Shown one piece after another: positions 7,558 through 15,775 of a stretch of DNA of 23,912 bases. Location of the stretch: contig JAFAFA010000097.1 in assembly GCA_023423695.1 (NCBI GenBank), positions 1-23,912 of the forward strand, in the 5' to 3' direction. The stretch is from Pseudomonadota bacterium (lineage in GTDB: Bacteria; Pseudomonadota; Alphaproteobacteria; Azospirillales; Azospirillaceae). Within the stretch, counting starts at the first letter, position 1; each line of letters starts with the position of its first letter. The notes below the pieces were generated by a model, which saw only the letters and a list, made by a program, of their open reading frames with translations, had not been told where the DNA came from and did not search any database. Made by a program: the position numbers and the translations under genes.

Positions 7558-8148
7558 TCAGGCGCCGGCCTTCTCCGCCGGATCGACCCAGCCGATGTTC
7601 CCGTCGGCGCGGCGATAGACCATGTTCAGACGGCCATGCGCACCGTTGTGGAACATCAGGGCGGGGGCCTGCGCCAGCTCCAGGCGCATCACCGCCTCGC
7701 TGACCGACAGGGTGGCGATGCTCGTCTCCATCTCCGCCACGACCATCGGCTGGTGGGCGCCGTCGGCAACCGTCTCGACCTCGTCATGCTGCTCGTCGGC
7801 GTCGGCCTCCAGCACGCGGTAGTTCGCGGGCAGGGCGGCGCCGTTCTCGGCCGCGTGGTGGTCGCGCAGGCGGCGCTTGTAGCGGCGCAGGCGCTTGGCC
7901 AGCTTTTCGCAGGCGATGTCGAAGGCCGGATACGGCTCGGTGGCGTCGCCGGCGCTCTGCAGCATGATGCCGCGGCCCACATGGGCCTGGATGTCGGCCT
8001 TGTAGAGGTGGGCGTCCTTGGTCAGGATCACGGTCGCTTCGATCGGCTTGTCGAAGTACTTGCCGACGACGGCGTTCAGGCTATCGGCCACATGGGTGCG
8101 CAGAGCGTCGCCCACGTCGAGCTGCTTGCCTTTGACGGTGAGTTGCAT
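7558..8148 (-). CDS. hpf: Long-form ribosome hibernation promoting factor (HPF/RaiA family)
   Basis: A 196-residue protein. Residues 1-105 form the S30AE/sigma-54 modulation domain (MQLTVKGKQLDVGDALRTHV, AVVGKYFDKPIEATVILTKD, basic CEKLAKRLRRYKRRLRDHH), which binds the 30S decoding and tRNA sites of inactive ribosomes. An acidic linker follows (about 105-138). The C-terminal domain (about 140-196, TSIATLSVSEAVMRLELAQ, ALMFHNGAHGRLNMVYRRADGNIGWV) mediates dimerisation into 100S ribosomes in long HPFs. The older name 'sigma-54 modulation protein' reflects its position next to rpoN. It has its own good promoter at 8232-8260 and is followed by ptsN after 34 bp. Confidence 0.95.
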   Translation of the reverse strand: MQLTVKGKQLDVGDALRTHVADSLNAVVGKYFDKPIEATVILTKDAHLYKADIQAHVGRGIMLQSAGDATEPYPAFDIACEKLAKRLRRYKRRLRDHHAAENGAALPANYRVLEADADEQHDEVETVADGAHQPMVVAEMETSIATLSVSEAVMRLELAQAPALMFHNGAHGRLNMVYRRADGNIGWVDPAEKAGA

Positions 8149-8231
8149 GGTGGAACGTTTCCAAAAATTGGTCCGCTGGGGACGGTGTAGAGACGACGTG
8201 TGGAGATGCGGTCCACCGTGTGCGGGCCGGG

Positions 8232-8260
8232 ACGATAGGCAAGGGCTATCAGACTGTCAA
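8232..8260 (-). promoter_or_regulatory. Sigma-70-type promoter for hpf-ptsN
   Basis: On the minus strand, TTGACA (8260-8255), exactly 17 nt, then TATCGT (8237-8232) lie in the 137-bp gap between rpoN and hpf. The -35 is a perfect consensus. The -10 is about 83 nt from the hpf ATG, leaving a leader of roughly 75 nt. This would let hpf and ptsN be expressed apart from the lpt-rpoN transcript. Confidence 0.7.
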
Positions 8261-8285
8261 TCGAGCCCTCCCCCGCCCGACCTGC

Positions 8286-9902
8286 CTACATGCGTGACAT
8301 CTTGGCACGGCGTCGCTGCACCGATGACGGTATTTTCATCGCTTCACGATACTTCGCGACAGTCCTTCGTGCAATGTCGATCCCTTCGGCACGGAGAATC
8401 TCCACCAGTTTGTCGTCCGACAGCACGTCGTCCGGCTTCTCGGCATCGATCATCGTCTTGATGCGGTGCCGAACCGCTTCCGCGGAATGGGCGGCCTGGC
8501 CGTCCGCACTCTGGATGGCGGAGGTGAAGAAGTATTTCAGCTCGAAGACGCCGCGCGGGGTCGCCATGAACTTGTTGGTGGTGACCCGGCTGACGGTGCT
8601 CTCATGCATGCCGATGGCCTCGGCGATGTCGCGCAGGATCAGCGGCCGCAGGTGCGAGACGCCATGGATGAAGAAGGCGTCCTGCTGGCGGATGATCTCG
8701 CTCGCCACCTTCAGGATGGTGGTGGCGCGCTGGTGCAGCGACTTCACCAGCCAGTTCGCCGACTGGAACCGCTCGGAGAGATACTCCTTGTCGGCCTTCG
8801 ACTTGGCGCTGTCGGAGATGCGGGCGAAATAGCGGTGGTTGACCAGCACCCGCGGCAGCGTGTCCGGATTCAGGTCGATCAGCCAGCCGCCGCCGGGATT
8901 GGCGCGCATCAGGATGTCGGGGGTGACCAGCTGGGCCGGGGTGTGGTCGAAGGCCAGTGCCGGCTTCGGGTTCAGCTTGCGGATGTCGGCGACCATGTCG
9001 GCGACATCCTCGGCATCGACGCCGCAGACCTTCATGATGGCCGGCAGGTTGCGGGCGGCCAGAAGCTCCAGATTGTCGAGCAGCGCCGCCATCGCCGGGT
9101 CCAGCCGGTTCTTCTCGCGCAGCTGGATGGCGAGGCATTCCTTCAGCGACCGCGCGAAGATGCCGGGCGGGTCGAAGCGCTGGCAGGCGGCCAGAACCCG
9201 CTCCACCCGGTCCACCCCGCAGCCCAGCTGTTCGGCAATCGCCTGGGCGTCGAAGCCGACCAGCCAGCCGGACTCGTCCAGCATGTCGATCAGGGCCAGC
9301 CCGATCAGCTGGTCGCCCAGGTCCGGCAGATCGATCTTCAGCTGTTCGGTCAGGTGGTCGCGCAGGTTCTTTTCGCTGGTCAGCATCGCTTCGAGGTTGC
9401 TGTCGTCATCCTCGAAGCCGCTGCGGCCGCCACGCTCGCCGTAGGAGCCGTAGACCTCGCTGCCGCCATCCGAACCGTCGGAAAAGCGGTCGTCGCCGTA
9501 GACATTCTCGAAATCGGTGTCGAGCGGGGCCTCCGACGACGAGGCTAGCGTGTCCGACGAGGTCATCTCCACCGTATCGCGGGTGCGCCCGTCGGATGGG
9601 GCCAGGCCAGGCCCGTCGTCGCGGCCGTTCAGCCCGTCGGCGCTGAGGCCGTTCGCCTCCATGCCGCCGGGACCGTCCAGCCCGCCCGGCGCCTCGCCGC
9701 CGGCCCCGTCGCCCACCGGATCGCTGCCGCCGTCACTGGGACCGCTGTCGCGCTCAAGCAGCGGGTTCTGCTCGATCTCGCGGTCGACGAAGTCCGACAG
9801 TTCGATGTTCGACAGCTGCAGCAGCTTGATAGCCTGCTGCAGCTGCGGCGTCATCACCAGGGTCTGGGCTTGTCGAAGGTCGAGACGTTGAGCAAGCGCC
9901 AT
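8286..9902 (-). CDS. rpoN: RNA polymerase sigma-54 factor RpoN
   Basis: Sigma factor for enhancer-dependent promoters, central to nitrogen fixation and assimilation in this group. It has 538 residues. Region I (about 7-50) reads LDLRQAQTLVMTPQLQQAIK and FVDREIEQNPLLERD and contacts the bacterial enhancer-binding ATPase. Region II (about 52-165) is an unusually long Gly/Asp/Ser-rich acidic linker. The core-binding domain follows (about 165-390). The helix-turn-helix contains MHESTVSRVTTNKFMATPRGVFELKYFF. The RpoN box ARRTVAKYRE (about 511-520), which reads the -24 element, is intact. It follows lptB by 33 bp and is probably part of the kdsD-lptCAB transcript. Confidence 0.98.
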   Translation of the reverse strand: MALAQRLDLRQAQTLVMTPQLQQAIKLLQLSNIELSDFVDREIEQNPLLERDSGPSDGGSDPVGDGAGGEAPGGLDGPGGMEANGLSADGLNGRDDGPGLAPSDGRTRDTVEMTSSDTLASSSEAPLDTDFENVYGDDRFSDGSDGGSEVYGSYGERGGRSGFEDDDSNLEAMLTSEKNLRDHLTEQLKIDLPDLGDQLIGLALIDMLDESGWLVGFDAQAIAEQLGCGVDRVERVLAACQRFDPPGIFARSLKECLAIQLREKNRLDPAMAALLDNLELLAARNLPAIMKVCGVDAEDVADMVADIRKLNPKPALAFDHTPAQLVTPDILMRANPGGGWLIDLNPDTLPRVLVNHRYFARISDSAKSKADKEYLSERFQSANWLVKSLHQRATTILKVASEIIRQQDAFFIHGVSHLRPLILRDIAEAIGMHESTVSRVTTNKFMATPRGVFELKYFFTSAIQSADGQAAHSAEAVRHRIKTMIDAEKPDDVLSDDKLVEILRAEGIDIARRTVAKYREAMKIPSSVQRRRAKMSRM

Positions 9903-9935
9903 GGCTGTGGAACCGGGACCAGTGGGAACGGAGGG

Positions 9936-10729
<794 letters not shown>

Positions 10730-10733
<4 letters not shown>

Positions 10734-11602
10734 GGCTTCTTGCCTGCGGCAGCGCCGGGCTGGCCGCCAGCCTTTTCAGCGGGAATCAGCAGGCCGCTGA
10801 CCCGGCCGCCGGCATCCCGGCCGGCGATGACGCGGTTGATCTTGGTGTTCATGTTCATCTCGGCGGCTTCGCCGTTCAGCTGGTTGTCGCCGCGGGTGAT
10901 CCTGACATTGCCGATCAGCACCGCGACATTGTCGGCCACCGAATAGACCAGCTTGTCCGACAGCGCCACATCGGTGGGCGTCGTGACGACGACGCTTCCG
11001 GACCCGTCGATCCGCTCCATCTGGGTGGTGCCGTCCGGCAGCTTCTTCAGCCGGCCGATCAGCACGTCGGCGCGCAGCCGGTCGGTGCCGCGCACCGCCA
11101 CCGCGTCGCCGCGCGCCACCGTCAGCTCGCGCGCCTCGTAATATTCCAGGCTGTCGCGGGCGGTGATCACGTCCTTGGTGGTGACCAGCTTCAGATCCTT
11201 GCCGGTGACGACGGCGACCTGCTTGTCGACGTCATATACGCCATGGTCGCCGAACACCTGCTGGGTCGGGCTGACGATGCGGACATTGCCGTCGGCCACC
11301 AGCTGGAACACCTCGTTCCCCTTGCCGGGGACCTCGCGGTAATAGGCGGTCAGCACGTCGGCGAAGACGGTCGAGTCGTTGCGCTTGGCCGAGGCGTTGC
11401 CGCGCGCCACATAGGCGCGGACGTCCTGGTGCCATTCGATCGCCTGGTCGGCATTGATCTCGACCGGCTGCTTGCCGCCCATGCCGGGCAGGCCCTGGGC
11501 CATGGCGGGAGCGGCGAGCAGCAGCCCGGCGGCCAGCGCCGCCACGGCCGGGATCGCCGACAGGGAGAAAACGGTTCTGAACGGCGACCGTCTGGACGTC
11601 AC
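10730..11602 (-). CDS. lptA: Periplasmic LPS transport protein LptA (OstA-like)
   Basis: It bridges inner and outer membranes by carrying LPS from LptC to LptD. It has 290 residues, longer than the 185 or so of E. coli LptA. A signal peptide covers residues 1-35 (hydrophobic VAALAAGLLLAAPAMA, predicted cleavage before Gln36). The OstA/LptA beta-jellyroll follows, with PVEINADQAIEWHQDVRAYVARGNASAKR, VFADVLTAYYR, VRIVSPTQQVFGDHGVYDVD and RLRADVLIGRLKK. The start is GTG at 11600-11602, overlapping the lptC stop by 4 nt (GTGA). The same 4-nt overlap recurs at the lptB junction. The C-terminal tail is Gly/Ala/Lys-rich. Confidence 0.93.
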
Positions 11603-12357
11603 GGCTTCTTGCTCCCGGGGCGTTCGGCGGCCTGGACCTCGGCCTTCGACTGGTTGAGGAAGACGACATTCTTGCCGCGGTCTGTCATGCGGAAGCCCTT
11701 GGCGTTGATCTCGCCCTGCGGACCCTGGCCGGCCACCGCCTGGTCGCCCCAGGCGTTGCCCTTGCGGATGTCGGCCTCGGCCTCGCTGGTGGTGAACTCG
11801 TTGCCGTCGTCGCGCAGGACATGGACGTTGCCGCGCATCAGCAGGATGCCGGTGACCTGATTGTACCAGCCCTTGTCGGACCGCATGGTCACCCAGGTGC
11901 CGGTGCTCTCGGTCATCTCCGCCTGCGGGTCGTCCAGCAGGACGATGTCGGGCTGGTCGGTCGACTTGTCGGCCTTGGCCGCCACCAGCGAGAAGGGCTG
12001 GTTGTGTTCGTCCAGGCTGAAGTAGCGCGGCTTCAGCATCTCGCTCTGCCCGGCATCGGCGGAGATGCGCGGGGCCGGCGGACTGTTCAGCGACGGCCAG
12101 GCGGCCAGCAGCGCCATCATCGCCAGCGCCGCCGCCGGAAGCGCGAACTTCAGGGCAGAGACGAAGCGGCTATGGAACCGGCTGACCGGGCGGGTGTCGC
12201 GCCGCCGGTGCGCGCGCAGCACCGCCGGCGGCTCCGCCGGGACACGGGCCGAAGCGGGCGCGCGGCGGTCCTGTCCGCCCGCGGACGGAGTTGCCGCCGG
12301 GGATGCGGACCGGGCGGTTCCGGTGCGGTCGGGGCTGCGCAGGTCGTCCAGGCTCAA
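11599..12357 (-). CDS. lptC: LPS export protein LptC (membrane-anchored)
   Basis: It anchors the periplasmic LPS bridge to the inner-membrane LptBFG complex. From a TTG start at 12355-12357 it has 252 residues. This start is chosen because GGAGG lies 9 nt upstream. The in-frame GTG at 12418-12420 would give 273 residues, overlaps kdsD by 11 nt and has no Shine-Dalgarno. An Arg/Pro/Ala-rich cytoplasmic N-terminus (about 65 residues) is followed by one membrane helix (about 68-88, SALKFALPAAALAMMALLAAW). The periplasmic LptC/OstA-like domain has LKPRYFSLDEHNQPFSLVAAKAD, WVTMRSDKGWYNQVTGILLMRGNV and GKNVVFLNQSKAEVQ. The end overlaps lptA by 4 nt. Confidence 0.88.
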   Translation of the reverse strand: MSLDDLRSPDRTGTARSASPAATPSAGGQDRRAPASARVPAEPPAVLRAHRRRDTRPVSRFHSRFVSALKFALPAAALAMMALLAAWPSLNSPPAPRISADAGQSEMLKPRYFSLDEHNQPFSLVAAKADKSTDQPDIVLLDDPQAEMTESTGTWVTMRSDKGWYNQVTGILLMRGNVHVLRDDGNEFTTSEAEADIRKGNAWGDQAVAGQGPQGEINAKGFRMTDRGKNVVFLNQSKAEVQAAERPGSKKP

Positions 12358-12409
12358 CTCTCTGTCCCTCCGGCTCGGCGCTTGGCTTCCATAATGGACG
12401 AGAACGCGG

Positions 12410-13429
12410 TCAGGCGGCACCGGCGCGCAGGCAATCGTGGATGTGCACGATGCCCAGCGGCCGGTCGTCCTCGATCACGAACAGGGTGGTGATCTTCTTC
12501 TCGTTCATCTCCCGCAGTGCCTCGACGATCAACGCCTTCGGGCGGATGGTCTTTGGCCGCGGCGACATGATGCTGTCGGCGCGCTCTGCCAGAAGCTCCG
12601 GCGTCAGATGACGGCGCACGTCGCCGTCGGTGATGATCCCGACCAGCGCGCCCGCTTCGTCGGTCACCCCGACGCAGCCGAGCCGCTTGGCCGTCATCTC
12701 GAAGATGACGTCGGACAGCGGCGAGTCAAGGCGGCACAGGGGCAAATCGGTCCCCTTGTGCATGATGTCCGTCACCTTCAGCAATGCGCGGCCCAGCTGT
12801 CCGCCGGGGTGGAACTCGCGGAAATCGGCAGCCGAGAAGCCGCGGCGTTCCAGCAGCGCCACCGCGATCGCGTCGCCCAGCGCCAGCATCATGGTGGTGG
12901 AGGTGGTGGGCGCCAGCCCCAGCGGGCAGGCCTCCGGCACCGGCGGCAGGATCAGCGCCACGTCCGACTGCTCGGCCAGCGACGAGGCGGCCCGGCGGGT
13001 CATGCCGATCAGCGGGATGCCGAAGCGGCGGGTGAAGGCGATGATGTCGGCCAGCTCGTGCGTTTCGCCCGAATTGGACAGCGCCACCACGGCGTCGTTC
13101 CTGGCGATCATGCCGAGGTCGCCGTGGCTGGCCTCGCCCGGATGGACGAAGAAGGCCGGCGTGCCGGTCGAGGCCATGGTCGCGGCGATCTTGCGGGCGA
13201 CATGGCCCGACTTGCCCATGCCGGTGACGACCACGCGGCCTTCGATGCCGTTCAGCAGGTCGAGCGCCCGCAGGAAGGCGCCGTCGAGGCTGTCCGCCAG
13301 CGCCACCAGCGCATCGGCCTCCGTCCGCAACACGCGGGTGGCGCAGGCGAGGTCGCGGTTCTCCACGGCGCTCGATTCGGTCGAAGCGGCGGTCAGGCCG
13401 GACGTGATAGCGCTGGTCAAGGCGGTCAT
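12410..13429 (-). CDS. kdsD: Arabinose-5-phosphate isomerase, KpsF/GutQ family (KdsD)
   Basis: It interconverts ribulose-5-P and arabinose-5-P, the first committed step toward Kdo for LPS. It has 339 residues, the usual length. The SIS domain (about 50-185) contains VVVTGMGKSGHVARKIAATMASTGTPAFFVHPGEASHGDLGMI and ALSNSGETHELADI, including the Lys and His residues used by the family. The linker ADFREFHPGGQLGR follows. Two CBS domains (about 215-339) contain SDVIFEMTAKRLGCVGVTD and GIITDGDVRRHL. The ATG at 13427-13429 is preceded by GGAAGG. It heads the leftward lpt-rpoN block, with a good promoter at 13510-13538, consistent with coupling Kdo synthesis and LPS export. Confidence 0.95.
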   Translation of the reverse strand: MTALTSAITSGLTAASTESSAVENRDLACATRVLRTEADALVALADSLDGAFLRALDLLNGIEGRVVVTGMGKSGHVARKIAATMASTGTPAFFVHPGEASHGDLGMIARNDAVVALSNSGETHELADIIAFTRRFGIPLIGMTRRAASSLAEQSDVALILPPVPEACPLGLAPTTSTTMMLALGDAIAVALLERRGFSAADFREFHPGGQLGRALLKVTDIMHKGTDLPLCRLDSPLSDVIFEMTAKRLGCVGVTDEAGALVGIITDGDVRRHLTPELLAERADSIMSPRPKTIRPKALIVEALREMNEKKITTLFVIEDDRPLGIVHIHDCLRAGAA

Positions 13430-13509
13430 GCCTTCCGTTCAAAGGCCCGATAGGCAGGCCGTTCACAAACACGCGCCCGCCCGGATGGCTCCCGGCAGGC
13501 GCGACGCGC

Positions 13510-13538
13510 AGTATGCCCGCCGGGGGACGCCGGGTCAA
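13510..13538 (-). promoter_or_regulatory. Sigma-70-type promoter for kdsD-lptC-lptA-lptB-rpoN
   Basis: On the minus strand, TTGACC (13538-13533), a 17-nt spacer and CATACT (13515-13510) stand about 80 nt before the kdsD ATG. The -35 is 5/6 and the spacing ideal. Start sites downstream are tightly packed, so this promoter may drive the whole block as far as rpoN. Confidence 0.6.
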
Positions 13539-13565
13539 ATCCACGCCCGGTCAGGGGAGGCGCTC

Positions 13566-13589
13566 TCCCTCTCCCCAGGGGGAGAGGGA
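13566..13589. repeat. Perfect 11-bp palindrome between rnd and kdsD
   Basis: TCCCTCTCCCC (13566-13576), a 2-nt AG gap, then GGGGAGAGGGA (13579-13589). It lies just after the rnd stop on the minus strand. There is no U tract, so it may act as a processing or stabilising stem rather than a classical terminator. It resembles the C-rich palindromes between gltD and gltB. Confidence 0.7.
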
Positions 13590-13610
13590 ACTGTCGCGCC
13601 GTCGCGCGGC

Positions 13611-14237
13611 TCAGTGCGCCAAAATGTCCGGGGTTTCCCAGCCGCCGAGGTCCAGCTCGCCGCGGGCGGGCAGGAAGTCGAAGCAGGCCTGGGCCAGATG
13701 GGTGCGGCCCTCGCGCGCCAGCATGACGTCCAGCTTCGCCTTCAGGTCATGCAGGTGCAGCACGTCGGATGCCGCATACTTCATCTGGTCGGTGGTCAGC
13801 TCAGGCGCGCCCCAGTCGGAGGACTGCTGCTGCTTGGAGATCTCGACGCCCAGCAGATCCTTGCACAGATCCTTCAGGCCATGGCGGTCGGTGAAGGTGC
13901 GGACCAGCTTGGAGGCGACCTTGGTGCAATAGACCGGCTGGCAGCCGACACCCAGATAGGCCTTCATCACCGCCACGTCGAAGCGGGCGAAGTGGAACAG
14001 CTTGGTCACGCCGGGATCGGTCAGCAGACGCTTCAGGTTCGGCGCCTCGTACTGGCCGGGACGGAACTGCACCAGATGAACCGCACCGTCGCCGGCCGAC
14101 AGCTGCACGAGGCAGAGGCGGTCGCGGTGGGGGTTCAGCCCCATCGTCTCGGTGTCGATGGCAACGCAGTTGTCGCGGGCGCCGGCGGCGAGGTCGAGGC
14201 CGTCGGGGAGGTCGCCGTCATGAAGGTCGATGGGCAT
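13611..14237 (-). CDS. rnd: Ribonuclease D-like 3'-5' exonuclease (single domain)
   Basis: A DEDD-family exonuclease of 208 residues, about half of E. coli RNase D because it lacks HRDC domains; this short form is common in alphaproteobacteria. Exo I is AIDTETMGL (Asp28, Glu30). Exo II is KLFHFARFDVAVMK (Asp87). Exo III is MKYAASDVLHL (Tyr154, Asp158, giving the DEDDy type). TKVASKLVRTFTDRHGLKDL is also conserved. The ATG at 14235-14237 is chosen over the longer open frame, which continues back through the tRNA gene and cannot be coding there. GGGAAA precedes this ATG. It lies 119 bp downstream of a same-strand tRNA-Leu, a plausible substrate. Confidence 0.92.
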   Translation of the reverse strand: MPIDLHDGDLPDGLDLAAGARDNCVAIDTETMGLNPHRDRLCLVQLSAGDGAVHLVQFRPGQYEAPNLKRLLTDPGVTKLFHFARFDVAVMKAYLGVGCQPVYCTKVASKLVRTFTDRHGLKDLCKDLLGVEISKQQQSSDWGAPELTTDQMKYAASDVLHLHDLKAKLDVMLAREGRTHLAQACFDFLPARGELDLGGWETPDILAH

Positions 14238-14356
14238 GGTCGTTTCCCGGTGGTCAGGCCCCCGGCCACGGACCCTAGAAACGACGAACGCCGCTCTGCA
14301 CTGCCTCCCTCTCGATCGAAGGAGCTGTGCATGCGGCGCAGCCGGGTAGAAAGAAA

Positions 14357-14443
14357 TGGTGCCCAGGAGAAGACTCGAACTTCCACGACATTTCTGCCAC
14401 AGGTACCTGAAACCTGCGCGTCTACCAATTCCGCCACCTGGGC
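14357..14443 (-). tRNA. tRNA-Leu (anticodon CAG)
   Basis: An 87-nt class II tRNA with an encoded 3' CCA (14359-14357). The acceptor arms GCCCAGG and CCTGGGC pair perfectly. The D arm is GGCGGAATTGGTAGACGC. The anticodon stem CAGGT/ACCTG encloses loop TTCAGGT with anticodon CAG. A long variable arm follows, and the T-loop is GTTCGAGTC. It reads CUG codons, the dominant leucine codon in this GC-rich window. Confidence 0.97.
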
Positions 14444-14466
14444 TCGGTGCTCGGTGTGTGGGCGGT

Positions 14467-14495
14467 TGTTTAATGATCCGGCCGGGGGGCGTCAA
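14467..14495 (-). promoter_or_regulatory. Candidate promoter for tRNA-Leu
   Basis: On the minus strand, TTGACG (14495-14490) is followed by a 17-nt spacer and TAAACA (14472-14467), or TTAAAC at 16 nt. The -10 lies about 23 nt before the tRNA 5' end. The -35 is good, the -10 weak. Confidence 0.48.
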
Positions 14496-14598
14496 CAGCT
14501 TTTTTCCGACCCCTTCATTTTTTTGCCGCATCGCGGGTTTTCACCCCATCGCCGGCCGGCGCGGCATGCAGTCCCTAGATTGGCGGCGGTCCATTCGC

Positions 14599-14604
14599 TA
14601 TAAG
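14599..14604 (+). promoter_or_regulatory. Possible -10 element for the NDUFA9-like gene
   Basis: TATAAG, with TAGATT (14576-14581) 17 nt upstream as a weak -35. It sits in the 287-bp gap between the tRNA and the gene at 14731, giving a leader of roughly 120 nt. Poly-T stretches at 14502-14525 have no associated stem. Nothing else is recognised in the gap. Confidence 0.35.
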
Positions 14605-14730
14605 CATGCCCGCAGTTCCAGCAGTCCTCATGGCGACACACAGTCGGACGACGCGCGGGGGCGCGCAGCAGCGGGAGAACCGCCGCGTGAAAGCCCCGGT
14701 TACGGCGCGCAACGGCACGGGAGACGGTCG

Positions 14731-15702
14731 ATGTCCTATCGCACTCAGGTTATCACGGTGTTCGGCGGTTCGGGCTTCATCGGCCGCCACCTGATCCGGC
14801 GCCTCGCCAAGTCCGGCGCCCAAATCCGCATCGCCACCCGCAATCCGGGCAAGGCGGCTTTCCTGAAGACGGCCGGCGCCGTCGGCCAGATCGTGCCCTT
14901 CGCCACCGACTGCACGAGGGACGATTCGGTCGCCCGCGCCCTTCAGGGGGCGGACATCGCCATCAACCTGCTGGGCGTGCTGTACGAGCGCGGGAGCCAG
15001 AGCTTCCAGGGCGTGCATGTGGACGCGGCGTCCCGCATCGCCCGCCTGGCGGCCGCCAGCGGCGTCAACCGGTTGGTTCATGTGTCCGCCATCGGCGCCG
15101 ATGCCAACTCCCCCTCCTCCTACGCCCGCTCCAAGGCGGCCGGCGAGCAGGCGGTGCTCTCCGCCTTCCCGGCGGCGACGATCCTGCGCCCCAGCATCGT
15201 CTTCGGGCCGGAGGACAACTTCTTCAACAAGTTCGCCGCGATGGCGCAGAAGGCCCCCGCCCTGCCGCTGATCGGCGGCGGCAAGACCCGCTTCCAGCCG
15301 GTCTATGTCGGCAATCTGGCCGATGCCGTCGTCGCCTCGCTGGAGACCGACGCCAGCCGCGGCAAGACCTACGAATTGGGCGGTCCGCGCGTCTACAGCT
15401 TCCGCGAATTGCTGGAGCTGACGCAGAAGGACATCCAGCGCCGCCGCCCGCTGGTGACCATCCCCTGGAACATCGCCGAATCGCTGGGCGGCATCCTGGA
15501 AAAGATCCCGGTTCTCGCCCCGGCGCTGACCCGCGATCAGGTTGCCTTGCTGCGGCGCGACAACGTGGCTTCCCCGGATGCGCTCGGCTTCAAGGATCTG
15601 GGCATCACCGAGCTCGCCACCTGCGAGGTGATCCTGCCGACCTACCTGTCGCGCTTCATCGTCGGCGGCAAGTACAACAGCCTGACCGGCAACGCGCACT
15701 GA
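14731..15702 (+). CDS. Complex I NDUFA9-subunit-family NAD(P)-binding SDR protein
   Basis: A 323-residue atypical short-chain dehydrogenase related to the NDUFA9 accessory subunit of respiratory complex I. The Rossmann start is VITVFGGSGFIGRHLIRRLAKSG with the TGxxGxxG-like glycine motif as GGSGFIG. DIAINLLGVLYERG, RLVHVSAIGADANSPSSYARSKAAGEQAVL (YxxxK equivalent YARSK) and ATILRPSIVFGPEDNFFNKFA follow. In alphaproteobacteria this family is thought to aid complex I assembly or stability, or act as a quinone/NAD(P)H-linked enzyme. The start is chosen because GGGAG precedes the ATG and the fold begins immediately. A hairpin with terminator character follows the stop. Confidence 0.9.
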   Translation: MSYRTQVITVFGGSGFIGRHLIRRLAKSGAQIRIATRNPGKAAFLKTAGAVGQIVPFATDCTRDDSVARALQGADIAINLLGVLYERGSQSFQGVHVDAASRIARLAAASGVNRLVHVSAIGADANSPSSYARSKAAGEQAVLSAFPAATILRPSIVFGPEDNFFNKFAAMAQKAPALPLIGGGKTRFQPVYVGNLADAVVASLETDASRGKTYELGGPRVYSFRELLELTQKDIQRRRPLVTIPWNIAESLGGILEKIPVLAPALTRDQVALLRRDNVASPDALGFKDLGITELATCEVILPTYLSRFIVGGKYNSLTGNAH

Positions 15703-15729
15703 GCGTCGGGTCCGGGTCCATGAGTCCCA

Positions 15730-15760
15730 AAAGCCCCGGCCCCCGCGCCGGGGCTTTCGC
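15730..15760 (+). terminator. Intrinsic terminator after the NDUFA9-like gene
   Basis: A perfect 11-bp stem AAAGCCCCGGC (15730-15740) / GCCGGGGCTTT (15747-15757) with a 6-nt loop. It begins 27 nt after the stop. The T tract is only three long, so strength is uncertain. It ends 18 nt before the next GTG start. Confidence 0.7.
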
Positions 15761-15775
15761 ATTGGAGCCTTCGCG

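Noticed and set aside
14135..14437. 100-codon frame starting MAELVDAQVSGT over the tRNA
   Set aside because: This is translation of the tRNA-Leu gene itself, a common annotation artefact.
12630..14603. 657-codon plus-strand frame over kdsD, rnd and the tRNA
   Set aside because: It crosses two real minus-strand genes, their promoter region and a tRNA. Ser/Arg-rich composition without domains marks it as a shadow.
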